This document shows positions 41,000 through 49,309 of a stretch of 64,000 nt of DNA, one piece after another; position 1 is the stretch's first letter, and every line of letters starts with the position of its first letter. The stretch covers positions 124,001-188,000 of the forward strand of contig JAHBUZ010000002.1 of assembly GCA_019637815.1 (NCBI GenBank), read 5' to 3'. This stretch comes from Chloroflexota bacterium (lineage in GTDB: Bacteria; Chloroflexota; Limnocylindria; Limnocylindrales; CSP1-4). The notes beneath the pieces were generated by a model. The model ran no database searches, was not told the origin of the DNA, and was given only the letters and a program-made list of their open reading frames with translations. The position numbers were made by a program, and so were the translations under genes.

Positions 41000-41719
41000 T
41001 CAGTCCTCGATCAGCTCGTGGAGGCTCGCGAGCACGATATCCGCGGCGGTCACCTCGACCGCCGGATCGGATGGCACTGCGATGCACGTCAGCCCAGCCG
41101 CCTTGACGGCCGTGACGCCGACGGTCGAATCCTCGAGGCCGACCGCATCGGCAGGCGCGACACCCAGCCGGCGACACGCGGTGAGATAGACATCCGGCGC
41201 GGGCTTGGGTGGGACCTCGTCGCCGGTGGCGATGGCGTCGAACGAGCCGGCCAGGCCGCTGTGCTCGAGGATCACCTCCGCCAGCGACCGGCGCGTGTTG
41301 GTGGCGAGCGCGATGGGCACCCGGCCTCGCAGCGAGGCGATGAGCTCGATGGCACCTGGTCGCACGGGGATCGAGCCACGCAGCAGTCGCTCGACGATGG
41401 TGAGGTACTCGACGCCCACCTCGGGAGCGGCCTCCGGTGGCAGCCCGAGTCGGTGGGTGAAGTAGCGCACGGACTGCGCCTCGGACGCCCCGAACACGGC
41501 CGTGTGATCGGCATGGTCGTACGGCACTGCGTGCGCCTGGAACAGCACGCGCTTGGCGTCCTCCCAGATGGGCTCGGTGTCCACGAGCAGCCCATCGAGG
41601 TCGAAGCAGACACCCCGGAAAGGGCCCGGGAGCCGGAGTCGGCCCGACCGACCCGCTTCACGTGCGTCGGCTGACAGGTCGCCCGGCACGCTGGGCAGGC
41701 TGGGGGTGACGGTCTCCAT
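41000..41719 (-). CDS. HAD-superfamily hydrolase (phosphoglycolate phosphatase/beta-PGM-like)
   Basis: About 239 residues. Motif I is GVCFDLDGLLVDTEPIWEDA, motif II LATNTRRS, the Lys is in EVPPKPAPDVYLTACRRLG, and motif IV is VGLEDSTVGVTAVKAAG. Together these give a complete active site of the beta-phosphoglucomutase/phosphatase group with a helical cap. ATG 41719 is preceded by TAGGCT at eight bases; ATG 41737 is the upstream alternative. It is divergent from the second aldehyde dehydrogenase and may dephosphorylate a by-product. Confidence 0.87.
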   Translation of the reverse strand: METVTPSLPSVPGDLSADAREAGRSGRLRLPGPFRGVCFDLDGLLVDTEPIWEDAKRVLFQAHAVPYDHADHTAVFGASEAQSVRYFTHRLGLPPEAAPEVGVEYLTIVERLLRGSIPVRPGAIELIASLRGRVPIALATNTRRSLAEVILEHSGLAGSFDAIATGDEVPPKPAPDVYLTACRRLGVAPADAVGLEDSTVGVTAVKAAGLTCIAVPSDPAVEVTAADIVLASLHELIED

Positions 41720-41742
41720 CGCGGCCGAGCCTACCATCGGAC

Positions 41743-41748
41743 TACCAT
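41743..41748 (+). promoter_or_regulatory. -10 box (TACCAT) of the second aldehyde dehydrogenase gene
   Basis: TACCAT is seven bases before GTG 41756. The 36-base spacer between the two divergent genes has no Shine-Dalgarno sequence for this start, so a leaderless mRNA is likely. Confidence 0.4.
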
Positions 41749-41755
41749 CCCGTCC

Positions 41756-43216
41756 GTGAGCGCATCACTGCTGGCCCATCGCATCGGCGACGAGTGGGTC
41801 GCCGAGACCCCGGGTCGCGAGGACCGGGGACCCGCCGAGCCCGACCAGGTCGTGGCGTATGTGTCCCAGGCGTCGCGGGAGCATATGGATGCAGCCGCTG
41901 CGGCAGCGCGCGCGGCGCTTCCCGGGTGGTCCGTCACGGCGCCACCGGCACGTGCCGAGGTCCTGTTCCGGGCGGCGGCGCTCCTCGCGGAGCGGGCCGA
42001 GGCGATCGGACGTGACATGGCGCGCGAGATGGGCAAGCCCATCACGGAGGCCATCGCCGAGGCGCGTCGTGCGGCGGCAACGGTGCGGGAGGCTGCGGCG
42101 CTCGGCAACGGGCCTGTGGGCAAGGTGTACCTGACCGCCACGCCCGGCGTCCAGGTGACGACCCTGCGGGTGCCGGTCGGCGTGGTCGTGGCGATGACCC
42201 CCTGGAGCACGCCCATCGAGGTCCCGGCACGGGTCATCGCGCCGGCGCTCGCGGCCGGCTGCACGGTGCTGTTCAAGCCCTCGCACCGGACACCGCTCGT
42301 GGGCAACCACCTGGTGACCGCGCTCGTGGACGCAGGGCTGCCGGCGGGTGTGCTGGGCATGGTGTTCGCGGATGCGGCGCTCACCGAGGAGGCGTGGGTG
42401 ACCGCGGGTGTCGCGGACAGCGTGGTGTTCACGGGTTCGCGTCGCGCGGCCCAGCGACTCCGGCTGGCGGCGATGGCCCACGACCTGGCGCTCCACGTCG
42501 AGACGGGGGGCACGAACGGGGTCATCGTGGCACCCGACGCGGACATGCCCCGGGCCGCGGCGCGCATCGTTCGCGGCGCGCTCACGTGCGCGGGACAGCG
42601 CTGCACCGCGACGTCGATCGTCATCGGCTATGGAGGCGCGCTCGAGGCGCTCCAGCCACTGCTCGCGGAACGGGTCCGCACGCTGCGCATCGGCGACCCG
42701 CTCGATCCCGCGACGGTGCTGGGGCCGCTCGTGTCGGCCGGGGCACGGGAGCGCGTGGAGGCGGTCGTCGCGGACGCCGAGCTGGGTGGTGCACGGGTGG
42801 TGGCGCGATCCGCGCTGCCCGCGGGCGGGGCGTGGCATCCGCCGGTCGTGCTGGAGGGTGTGACCGCGACCATGCGGCTGTGCCAGGAGGAGGTCTTCGG
42901 TCCGGTCATCGGCCTGCTGGAGGTCACCGACCTGCCGGAGGCACTGCGTCTGCTCGACCAGGTCGGTTCCGGACCCACCGCCACCATCCACACGCGGGAC
43001 CTCGCGACGTCCTCGGCCTTCATGACCACCGCGCGGGCGCTCCACCTGAGCGTCAACGGCGAGTCTGCCGGTGGCGGGCTGCCCGGTGACCTGGCGCCCG
43101 GCGGTACGGGTCAGCAGGATCTGGGTGCGGCCCGCTATACCCGGACCCGGACCATCCTCGTGGAGGGCCTGCCCGGGCAGGCGCCCTTCGACCGCCCAGG
43201 TTCGCTGGGCGGCTGA
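41756..43216 (+). CDS. aldehyde dehydrogenase paralogue, probably altered or inactive
   Basis: 486 residues, the same length as the enzyme at 23109 and clearly its paralogue throughout (same start, LLAHRIGD, and same end, LVEGLPGQAPFDR). Cys283 and Glu249 remain, but the Asn that stabilises the intermediate (Asn151 there) is Ser here (TPWSTP). The NAD motif GSATVG has become GSRRAA, and the C-terminal PFGG motif is lost (LAPGGTG). It may have lost dehydrogenase activity or changed reaction. It is separated by 12 bases from the DUF4032 gene and may be transcribed with it. Confidence 0.85.
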   Translation: MSASLLAHRIGDEWVAETPGREDRGPAEPDQVVAYVSQASREHMDAAAAAARAALPGWSVTAPPARAEVLFRAAALLAERAEAIGRDMAREMGKPITEAIAEARRAAATVREAAALGNGPVGKVYLTATPGVQVTTLRVPVGVVVAMTPWSTPIEVPARVIAPALAAGCTVLFKPSHRTPLVGNHLVTALVDAGLPAGVLGMVFADAALTEEAWVTAGVADSVVFTGSRRAAQRLRLAAMAHDLALHVETGGTNGVIVAPDADMPRAAARIVRGALTCAGQRCTATSIVIGYGGALEALQPLLAERVRTLRIGDPLDPATVLGPLVSAGARERVEAVVADAELGGARVVARSALPAGGAWHPPVVLEGVTATMRLCQEEVFGPVIGLLEVTDLPEALRLLDQVGSGPTATIHTRDLATSSAFMTTARALHLSVNGESAGGGLPGDLAPGGTGQQDLGAARYTRTRTILVEGLPGQAPFDRPGSLGG

Positions 43217-43228
43217 GCGTCCGCATCC

Positions 43229-44542
43229 ATGGCTACGGAGCCCACCCGCGCCCCGTCATCGCCCGTGCGGGTCCTGATGCGCTTCCGGGGCGACGTGTCC
43301 GAGCTCCTCGGTCTGCCGTGGGAGCGGTCGCTCGCCGACTGGCCCGACGATGTCGCCCGGTTCGTGGAGCTGCCGGTGGGCGAGAGTCGCCACGTCGTCC
43401 GGTTCATCGCCGCGGGTCCGGACCTGCTCGCCCTCAAGGAGCTGCCGGCGCGGCCCGGTCGCCGCGAGTACGAGGTGATGCGCGAGCTGGAGGAACGTGA
43501 GCTGCCGGCCGTCCAGCCGGTGGGGCTCGTGGAACGTCCCGACGAGGATGCCGCGATCGTCATCACGCGCTATCTCGCCCGGTCGCTCCAGCTGCGACGG
43601 CTGTTCCGACGGCTACCCGAGTCCGCGGGCGAGTACCGGGAGCGATTCCTCGATGCCATGAGCAGCCTGCTCGTGGAGCTCCACCGCGAAGGCGTCTACT
43701 GGGGGGACTGCTCCCTCGCGAACACCCTCCTGCTCCGGGACGGCCAGGCGCTCCAGGCGTACCTCGTGGACGCCGAGACGAGCGAGATCCATGAGCTCCT
43801 GTCGGAGGGCCAGCGGCGGATGGACGTGGACATCGCGGTGGAGAACCTGGCCGGGGACCTGCTGGACATCGCCGCGACGTCCGGGCGATCGCTGGAGGAG
43901 GCGGACGACGAGCTCGCGGCGGCGCTCAGCCTGCGGGAGCGATACGAGCGGCTCTGGGCGGAGATCCATGCCGCGGAGCCCATCCTGCCCGGCGAGCGAT
44001 ACCGCGTGGAGGCACGCATCCGGCGACTCAACGAGCTGGGGTTCGTGGTCGAGGAGGTCGTGGTGGAGCCGGACGGCCCCGATGGCAGCCAGGCGCGGTT
44101 CCGTGTCGCGGTGGGCTCACGTCGGTTCCACGCCGCACGGCTCCGGGAGCTGACCGGGCTCGAGGCCGGGGAGGGGCAGGCCACGATCCTGCTCAACGAC
44201 CTCGCGGCGTGGGCCGGGTTCGAGGCGCCGATCGGCGAGGAGCCACTGGGTGGTCGCGTGGACCCGCCGCTCCAGCGTGCGGCACGTCGCTGGCTCATCG
44301 ATGTGTTCGAGCCGACCGTGGATCGGCTGCGGGAGGCGCTCGGCCAGGACGTCGACCCGGTCCAGGCGTACTGCGACTACCTGGAGGTCAAGTGGCTGCT
44401 GTCCGAGGAGGCCGGCCGGGATGTGGGCGACGACGTGGCGCGTCGACGACTCGCCGAGCACGCCATCCCGACCGGCGCCGCGGCGGGCATGGTGGTCGCC
44501 GAGGAGACGCAGCCCTTCGACGCGCTGTACGCGAGGCCGTAG
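43229..44542 (+). CDS. DUF4032 protein with kinase-like N-terminal domain
   Basis: 437 residues. The N-terminal part (about 50-215) resembles a lipopolysaccharide-kinase/Rio-like small kinase: LLALKELPARPGRREYEVM (candidate Lys), HREGVYWGDCSLANTLLL (catalytic-loop-like Asp/Asn) and YLVDAETSE (metal Asp). The C-terminal part (about 230-420) matches DUF4032, with NDLAAWAGFEAPIGEE and YCDYLEVKWLLSEEAGRDVG. The function is unknown; it is common in actinobacteria and some Chloroflexi. It follows the aldehyde dehydrogenase paralogue closely. Confidence 0.85.
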   Translation: MATEPTRAPSSPVRVLMRFRGDVSELLGLPWERSLADWPDDVARFVELPVGESRHVVRFIAAGPDLLALKELPARPGRREYEVMRELEERELPAVQPVGLVERPDEDAAIVITRYLARSLQLRRLFRRLPESAGEYRERFLDAMSSLLVELHREGVYWGDCSLANTLLLRDGQALQAYLVDAETSEIHELLSEGQRRMDVDIAVENLAGDLLDIAATSGRSLEEADDELAAALSLRERYERLWAEIHAAEPILPGERYRVEARIRRLNELGFVVEEVVVEPDGPDGSQARFRVAVGSRRFHAARLRELTGLEAGEGQATILLNDLAAWAGFEAPIGEEPLGGRVDPPLQRAARRWLIDVFEPTVDRLREALGQDVDPVQAYCDYLEVKWLLSEEAGRDVGDDVARRRLAEHAIPTGAAAGMVVAEETQPFDALYARP

Positions 44543-44571
44543 GTCCGGCGGTCCGTGGCGCCGTGCATGAC

Positions 44572-44605
44572 TTGTCTGGCGTGGTCGAGATGGCTAATCT
44601 AGCCA
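44572..44605 (+). promoter_or_regulatory. promoter and operator of the toxin-antitoxin operon
   Basis: TTGTCT (44572-44577), 17 bases, TAATCT (44595-44600). The palindrome TGGCT-AATCT-AGCCA (44591-44605) covers the -10 box and ends one base before the start codon. Autorepression by the antitoxin is expected. Transcription should start at about 44607, so the mRNA would be leaderless. Confidence 0.7.
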
Positions 44606-44606
44606 G

Positions 44607-44912
44607 ATGGCGACCGCATCCATCACCCAGGCGAAGAACGGCCTCAGCGCCCTGCTCGATCGGGTCAAGGCGGGCGAGAGCGTGATCATCACGGACCGCG
44701 GTGTCCCCATCGCCCGCATCGAGCCCATCCAGCGCACGGACGACTGGGACGCGCGCATGGCGAAGCTGGTCGCGGAAGGCAAGGTCATCCCTGGCAATGG
44801 CATGCCCGGCGACGAACTGCTCCGGCGGATGCGCGCCATCGAGCGACCGAAGCTGCCCGAGGGCGCCAGTCTGCTCGAGGCCGTCCTCGAGGAACGCGAG
44901 TCCGGCTGGTGA
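44607..44912 (+). CDS. Phd/YefM-family antitoxin
   Basis: 101 residues. The DNA-binding N-terminus (SITQAKNGLSALLDRVKAG, IITDRGVPIARIEPI) is the Phd/YefM fold. The C-terminal tail (from about 65) is predicted to be disordered until it wraps the toxin. It neutralises the PIN toxin encoded next (GTGA overlap) and should repress the operon through the palindrome that touches its start codon. There is no ribosome binding site, consistent with a leaderless start. Confidence 0.92.
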   Translation: MATASITQAKNGLSALLDRVKAGESVIITDRGVPIARIEPIQRTDDWDARMAKLVAEGKVIPGNGMPGDELLRRMRAIERPKLPEGASLLEAVLEERESGW

Positions 44913-45328
44913 GGTACTGGGACACCTCGGCGCTGGTGCCGCTGATGGCGGACGAGGATCGCACCGAAGCCATCGAGTCGCTGCATGCCAGTGACATGGC
45001 GATCGTGACGTGGTGGGGGACGACCGTGGAGTGTGCGTCCGCGCTGGCACGGCGTGAGCGTGAGGGGCACGCCGTGGGCCGGGGGCGGGAGATGCACGAT
45101 CTACTCGCGGCCACTTGGAGCGAGGTCGCACCGAGCGACGGCCTCCGTCGTATCGCGCTCCGGGTCGTGCGGACCCACATGCTGCGCGGAGCCGACGCAC
45201 TCCAGTTGGCTGCCGCGTTGTCAGCGGCGGAAGAACGCCAGGAGGCCCTGCCGTTCGTGACGCTCGATGTCCGCCTCGCGGCAGCGGCGAAGAAGGAGGG
45301 CTTCCGGGTCATCATCCCGGTTGCCTGA
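44909..45328 (+). CDS. vapC: PIN-domain toxin (VapC-like ribonuclease)
   Basis: 139 residues. PIN-domain acids are present: YWDTSALVPL (first Asp), the Glu in TTVECASAL, LRGADALQLAAAL (Asp) and FVTLDVRLAAAA (last Asp). These bind Mg2+/Mn2+ for RNA cleavage. The GTG start lies in the antitoxin stop. The pair is a type II module; no mobile element was seen beside it. The RNA target is unknown. Confidence 0.93.
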   Translation: MRYWDTSALVPLMADEDRTEAIESLHASDMAIVTWWGTTVECASALARREREGHAVGRGREMHDLLAATWSEVAPSDGLRRIALRVVRTHMLRGADALQLAAALSAAEERQEALPFVTLDVRLAAAAKKEGFRVIIPVA

Positions 45329-45389
45329 GCGAGGACGCCGTCCAGCCGGTCTCCCGGCTCTCGTGGCCGACTGGAAGGACGCGTGACGC

Positions 45390-46073
45390 ATGCTCGATCT
45401 GGACCGACTGCGCGGTGGTCTCATCGTCTCGTGCCAGGCGGCGCCTGACAGCCCGCTTGACAGTGCGACGGCCATGACGGACATGGCGCTCGCAGCCGTC
45501 ATGGGCGGGGCGGTCGGCATCCGTGCGAACGGCGTGGGACACGTCCGCGCCATCCGGGAAGCGGTGACCGTCCCCGTCATCGGCCTCCGGAAGCGGCGCC
45601 TGCCGGGGATCGCGGTGTACATCACGCCGACCATCGAGGACGCGCGCGCCATCGCCGATGCGGGTGCGGATCTCGTCGCCGTGGACGCCACGCTCCGGCC
45701 GCGACCGGACGGCACCTCCACGGCGGCGATGATCGCGGTCCTGGCACGCGAGGGGATCGCGGTGCTCGCCGATGTCGATGGCCTGGAGGCAGGCCTGGCC
45801 GCGGCCGATGCTGGCGCGGTGGCCATCGCGACCACGCTCTCCGGATACACCCAGCTGACGTCACCGACCGGACCGGACATCGAGCTCGTTCGGCGGCTGG
45901 TCGCCGCCTCGTCGCTGCCCGTGATCGCCGAGGGTCGATATCGGCGACCGGAGGACGTGCGAGCGGCATTCGAGGCGGGCGCGACCGCGGTGGTCGTGGG
46001 GCAGGCCATCACCGATCCGGTCGCGTTGACCCGACGCCTGGTGGAGGCGACCCCGAACGTGCGAACGGCATGA
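45390..46073 (+). CDS. nanE: N-acetylmannosamine-6-phosphate 2-epimerase
   Basis: 227 residues, TIM barrel of the NanE family: RGGLIVSCQAAPDSPL, GGAVGIRANG, VIGLRKRRLPG, ADLVAVDATLRPRPDG (catalytic Lys/Asp/Glu region with ADVDGLEAGLAA) and VIAEGRYRRPEDVRAAFEAGA. It converts N-acetylmannosamine-6-P to N-acetylglucosamine-6-P. GGAAGGA precedes ATG 45390. No other sialic-acid genes are next to it, except that DapA-family (NanA fold) genes lie 10 kb away in another operon. Confidence 0.9.
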   Translation: MLDLDRLRGGLIVSCQAAPDSPLDSATAMTDMALAAVMGGAVGIRANGVGHVRAIREAVTVPVIGLRKRRLPGIAVYITPTIEDARAIADAGADLVAVDATLRPRPDGTSTAAMIAVLAREGIAVLADVDGLEAGLAAADAGAVAIATTLSGYTQLTSPTGPDIELVRRLVAASSLPVIAEGRYRRPEDVRAAFEAGATAVVVGQAITDPVALTRRLVEATPNVRTA

Positions 46074-46108
46074 GCCATGCCGCTCCGGCCCGGGATCGCG
46101 TGGCTCGT

Positions 46109-46134
46109 GACCGGGTCACCGAGGTGGCCCGGTC
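46109..46134. terminator. strong hairpin between nanE and the convergent ABC ATPase gene
   Basis: GACCGGGTCACC (46109-46120) and GGTGGCCCGGTC (46123-46134) pair at 11 of 12 positions, with a G-U at the other, around a two-base centre. It is the most stable inverted repeat seen between convergent genes here, again without a U-tract. Confidence 0.5.
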
Positions 46135-46140
46135 GGAGGG

Positions 46141-47271
<1,131 letters not shown>

Positions 47272-47518
47272 GGGTGGCACGCCTCCTCTGCACGCCGATG
47301 TCGTCGCGGATCCCTGCATCTGCCGACCACCCGGGTGCTGCCACCCATGGGCCTGCTGGACGGATCCCGTACGCGACACCGAGTCGTTCCGCACATGCTA
47401 CCGATCCGCGCGGGGCGGCGGAAGGGGCCAGATCGGCGTTCGCGCGGCGGTCGGCCGCGATCGGAGCCGACGGTCGGGCGGCCTCGATCACCCGCGGGAT
47501 GGTGGTCCCGTGCGGCGG

Positions 47519-49273
47519 TCAGCCGTCATCCGGGACGGCATCGGCCCATTCGGGGACCGGGATGCGCACCGGCCGCGACTCACCCGTGTCGGGCTCGAGC
47601 CACTCGTTGGTCAGCAGGACGCTCGCGCTCAGGAGGCCCCACAGGAGCTGGACCTGGAGGACCGTCGGCTCGGGCGATCCTTCGTGCCGCGCACACCAGG
47701 CGCGCAGCGCGGACTCGTCGACGAGCGGTGACAGGGCACCCGCCCGGCGCCCGAGGATGCGCTCCGCGAACGCCGGATACATCGCGGTCGTGCACGCCCA
47801 GCGCCAGTCGAACTGGCGCTCATCCTTGCCGTCCAGGGCGGCGGCATCCACGCTGCGCACGATGCGCCCGGCGTAGGGGATGTCCTGCAGCGCCGGCGCG
47901 AGGCGGATGGTCAGCGCGTGCACGAGCTGGTCGTGGGCCGTGATGGTGGTCGATGCCTGGAGACCGAGACGCGTGATGCCATCGTCGAACAGCGGCATCC
48001 GCAGCCCGTCCGTGGTCCGGGCCGCGTGCGTCGCGGCTGCCCAGCGGCCGGTCCGATAGGTGACGTAGAAGCGCGCCATGGCCTCCGCGGCGCTGAGGCC
48101 GACGGCTCGATCCTCCGCCATGGCGCGTCGGGCCACGCTCTCGCGGTCATCGAGGATTCCGGCACGGAACAGCCGGCCGAGGTTGCGGGTCTGGCGGCCC
48201 AGCCAACGGTCCGCCTGGTCCCAGGTGATCGCGAGACCGGGGTCGATGTACTTGGCGAAACCTCCCCGGAGCGACTCGCCCCCATGGCCACCGAACCGCG
48301 CGGGCTCGCGCGTCCAGGCCGGTGCTCGCTCTGCGATGTGCGAGTGCGCCGAGAGCATGCCGTCCGCGGCGAACAGCGCATGGCGGGTGCGTGCCGCAAG
48401 GTCGATCTCGATGGATGCGCGGTCGGTCGCCGCCGTCCGCACCCGCGTCTCGTGCGGCTGCCCGAGCGCCGCCGCGACCAGGCGACCCACGACCACGTCG
48501 GGGTTCGCGGGCCCGCCATGGGTGTGCATCGGGAACGGGACGCCCCGGGTGGCGAGCGCCGCCGCGACCAGGCGGCTGTCGCGACCACCGGTGATGTCGC
48601 ACTCGAGGTCGTCCTCGGCCAGGAGATCGACGGTGTGCATCAACCGCTGCTCGAGGTCGCCAAGCGACACGAGACCGGCATCGACCGTGCCGTGCCCGAG
48701 CTCCGAGACCGCCGGGGCCACGACCCTGACCCCGCCTTCGTCCAGCGTGGCTCGACCAGCCGACGGGAGGATCCGGACATCCGCGAACGGTGTCCGCTCA
48801 CTGCGGATCCAGCCGTCGAGCGCGAGGGCGGCCACGCCCTGGAGGTCGTAGCGCGGCAACGTGTCCGTGCTGGACAGCCGTGCCAGCAGCAGCGCCCGGC
48901 TGCCGACGAGCCGCACCCGCGCCGTCTCGGTCCAGTACAGGGGGACGAGCCGCGTCAGGGTCACGGACGCGGTCAGCGTGTCGGTCCAGCCGTCCGCCGC
49001 GAGCCGGGATGCCCCTCCCGCGCGGCGTTCGTGCTCGTGCCCGCCTTCGACCACCGCGTGGGCCCCGTCCTCGCTGACCCTGATGAGCGGGCCGGCCGCC
49101 GGGTCGTTGTCCCATGCCATCACCACGAGACGACCCGATGGGGAGCGCCAGACCTCCTCGCGCATGGGATACCAGCGATACGGCAGGGTCACCGCGGCGA
49201 GCGACCGCGCCAGCGCGATGGACGCGTCATCGAGCGGCCCGCCGCGCGACTGGATCGCCAGCAGATGCCGCAT
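47519..49273 (-). CDS. asparagine-synthase-like PP-loop protein without glutaminase Cys
   Basis: 584 residues. The PP-loop is ECDITGGRDSRLVAAALATRG, where asparagine synthases have SGGxDS; Gly-Gly and Asp-Ser are kept. The N-terminal half (to about 190) resembles the Ntn-like domain of asparagine synthase B but lacks the catalytic Cys after Met1, so it cannot use glutamine that way. Such proteins activate a carboxylate as an adenylate and form an amide or ester in modified glycans or natural products. It lies 36 bases after the GH57 gene and is probably co-transcribed with it. Confidence 0.72.
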   Translation of the reverse strand: MRHLLAIQSRGGPLDDASIALARSLAAVTLPYRWYPMREEVWRSPSGRLVVMAWDNDPAAGPLIRVSEDGAHAVVEGGHEHERRAGGASRLAADGWTDTLTASVTLTRLVPLYWTETARVRLVGSRALLLARLSSTDTLPRYDLQGVAALALDGWIRSERTPFADVRILPSAGRATLDEGGVRVVAPAVSELGHGTVDAGLVSLGDLEQRLMHTVDLLAEDDLECDITGGRDSRLVAAALATRGVPFPMHTHGGPANPDVVVGRLVAAALGQPHETRVRTAATDRASIEIDLAARTRHALFAADGMLSAHSHIAERAPAWTREPARFGGHGGESLRGGFAKYIDPGLAITWDQADRWLGRQTRNLGRLFRAGILDDRESVARRAMAEDRAVGLSAAEAMARFYVTYRTGRWAAATHAARTTDGLRMPLFDDGITRLGLQASTTITAHDQLVHALTIRLAPALQDIPYAGRIVRSVDAAALDGKDERQFDWRWACTTAMYPAFAERILGRRAGALSPLVDESALRAWCARHEGSPEPTVLQVQLLWGLLSASVLLTNEWLEPDTGESRPVRIPVPEWADAVPDDG

Positions 49274-49309
49274 CAGCGCAGGACCGGCCGATGGGCCGAC
49301 ATCAGCGGG

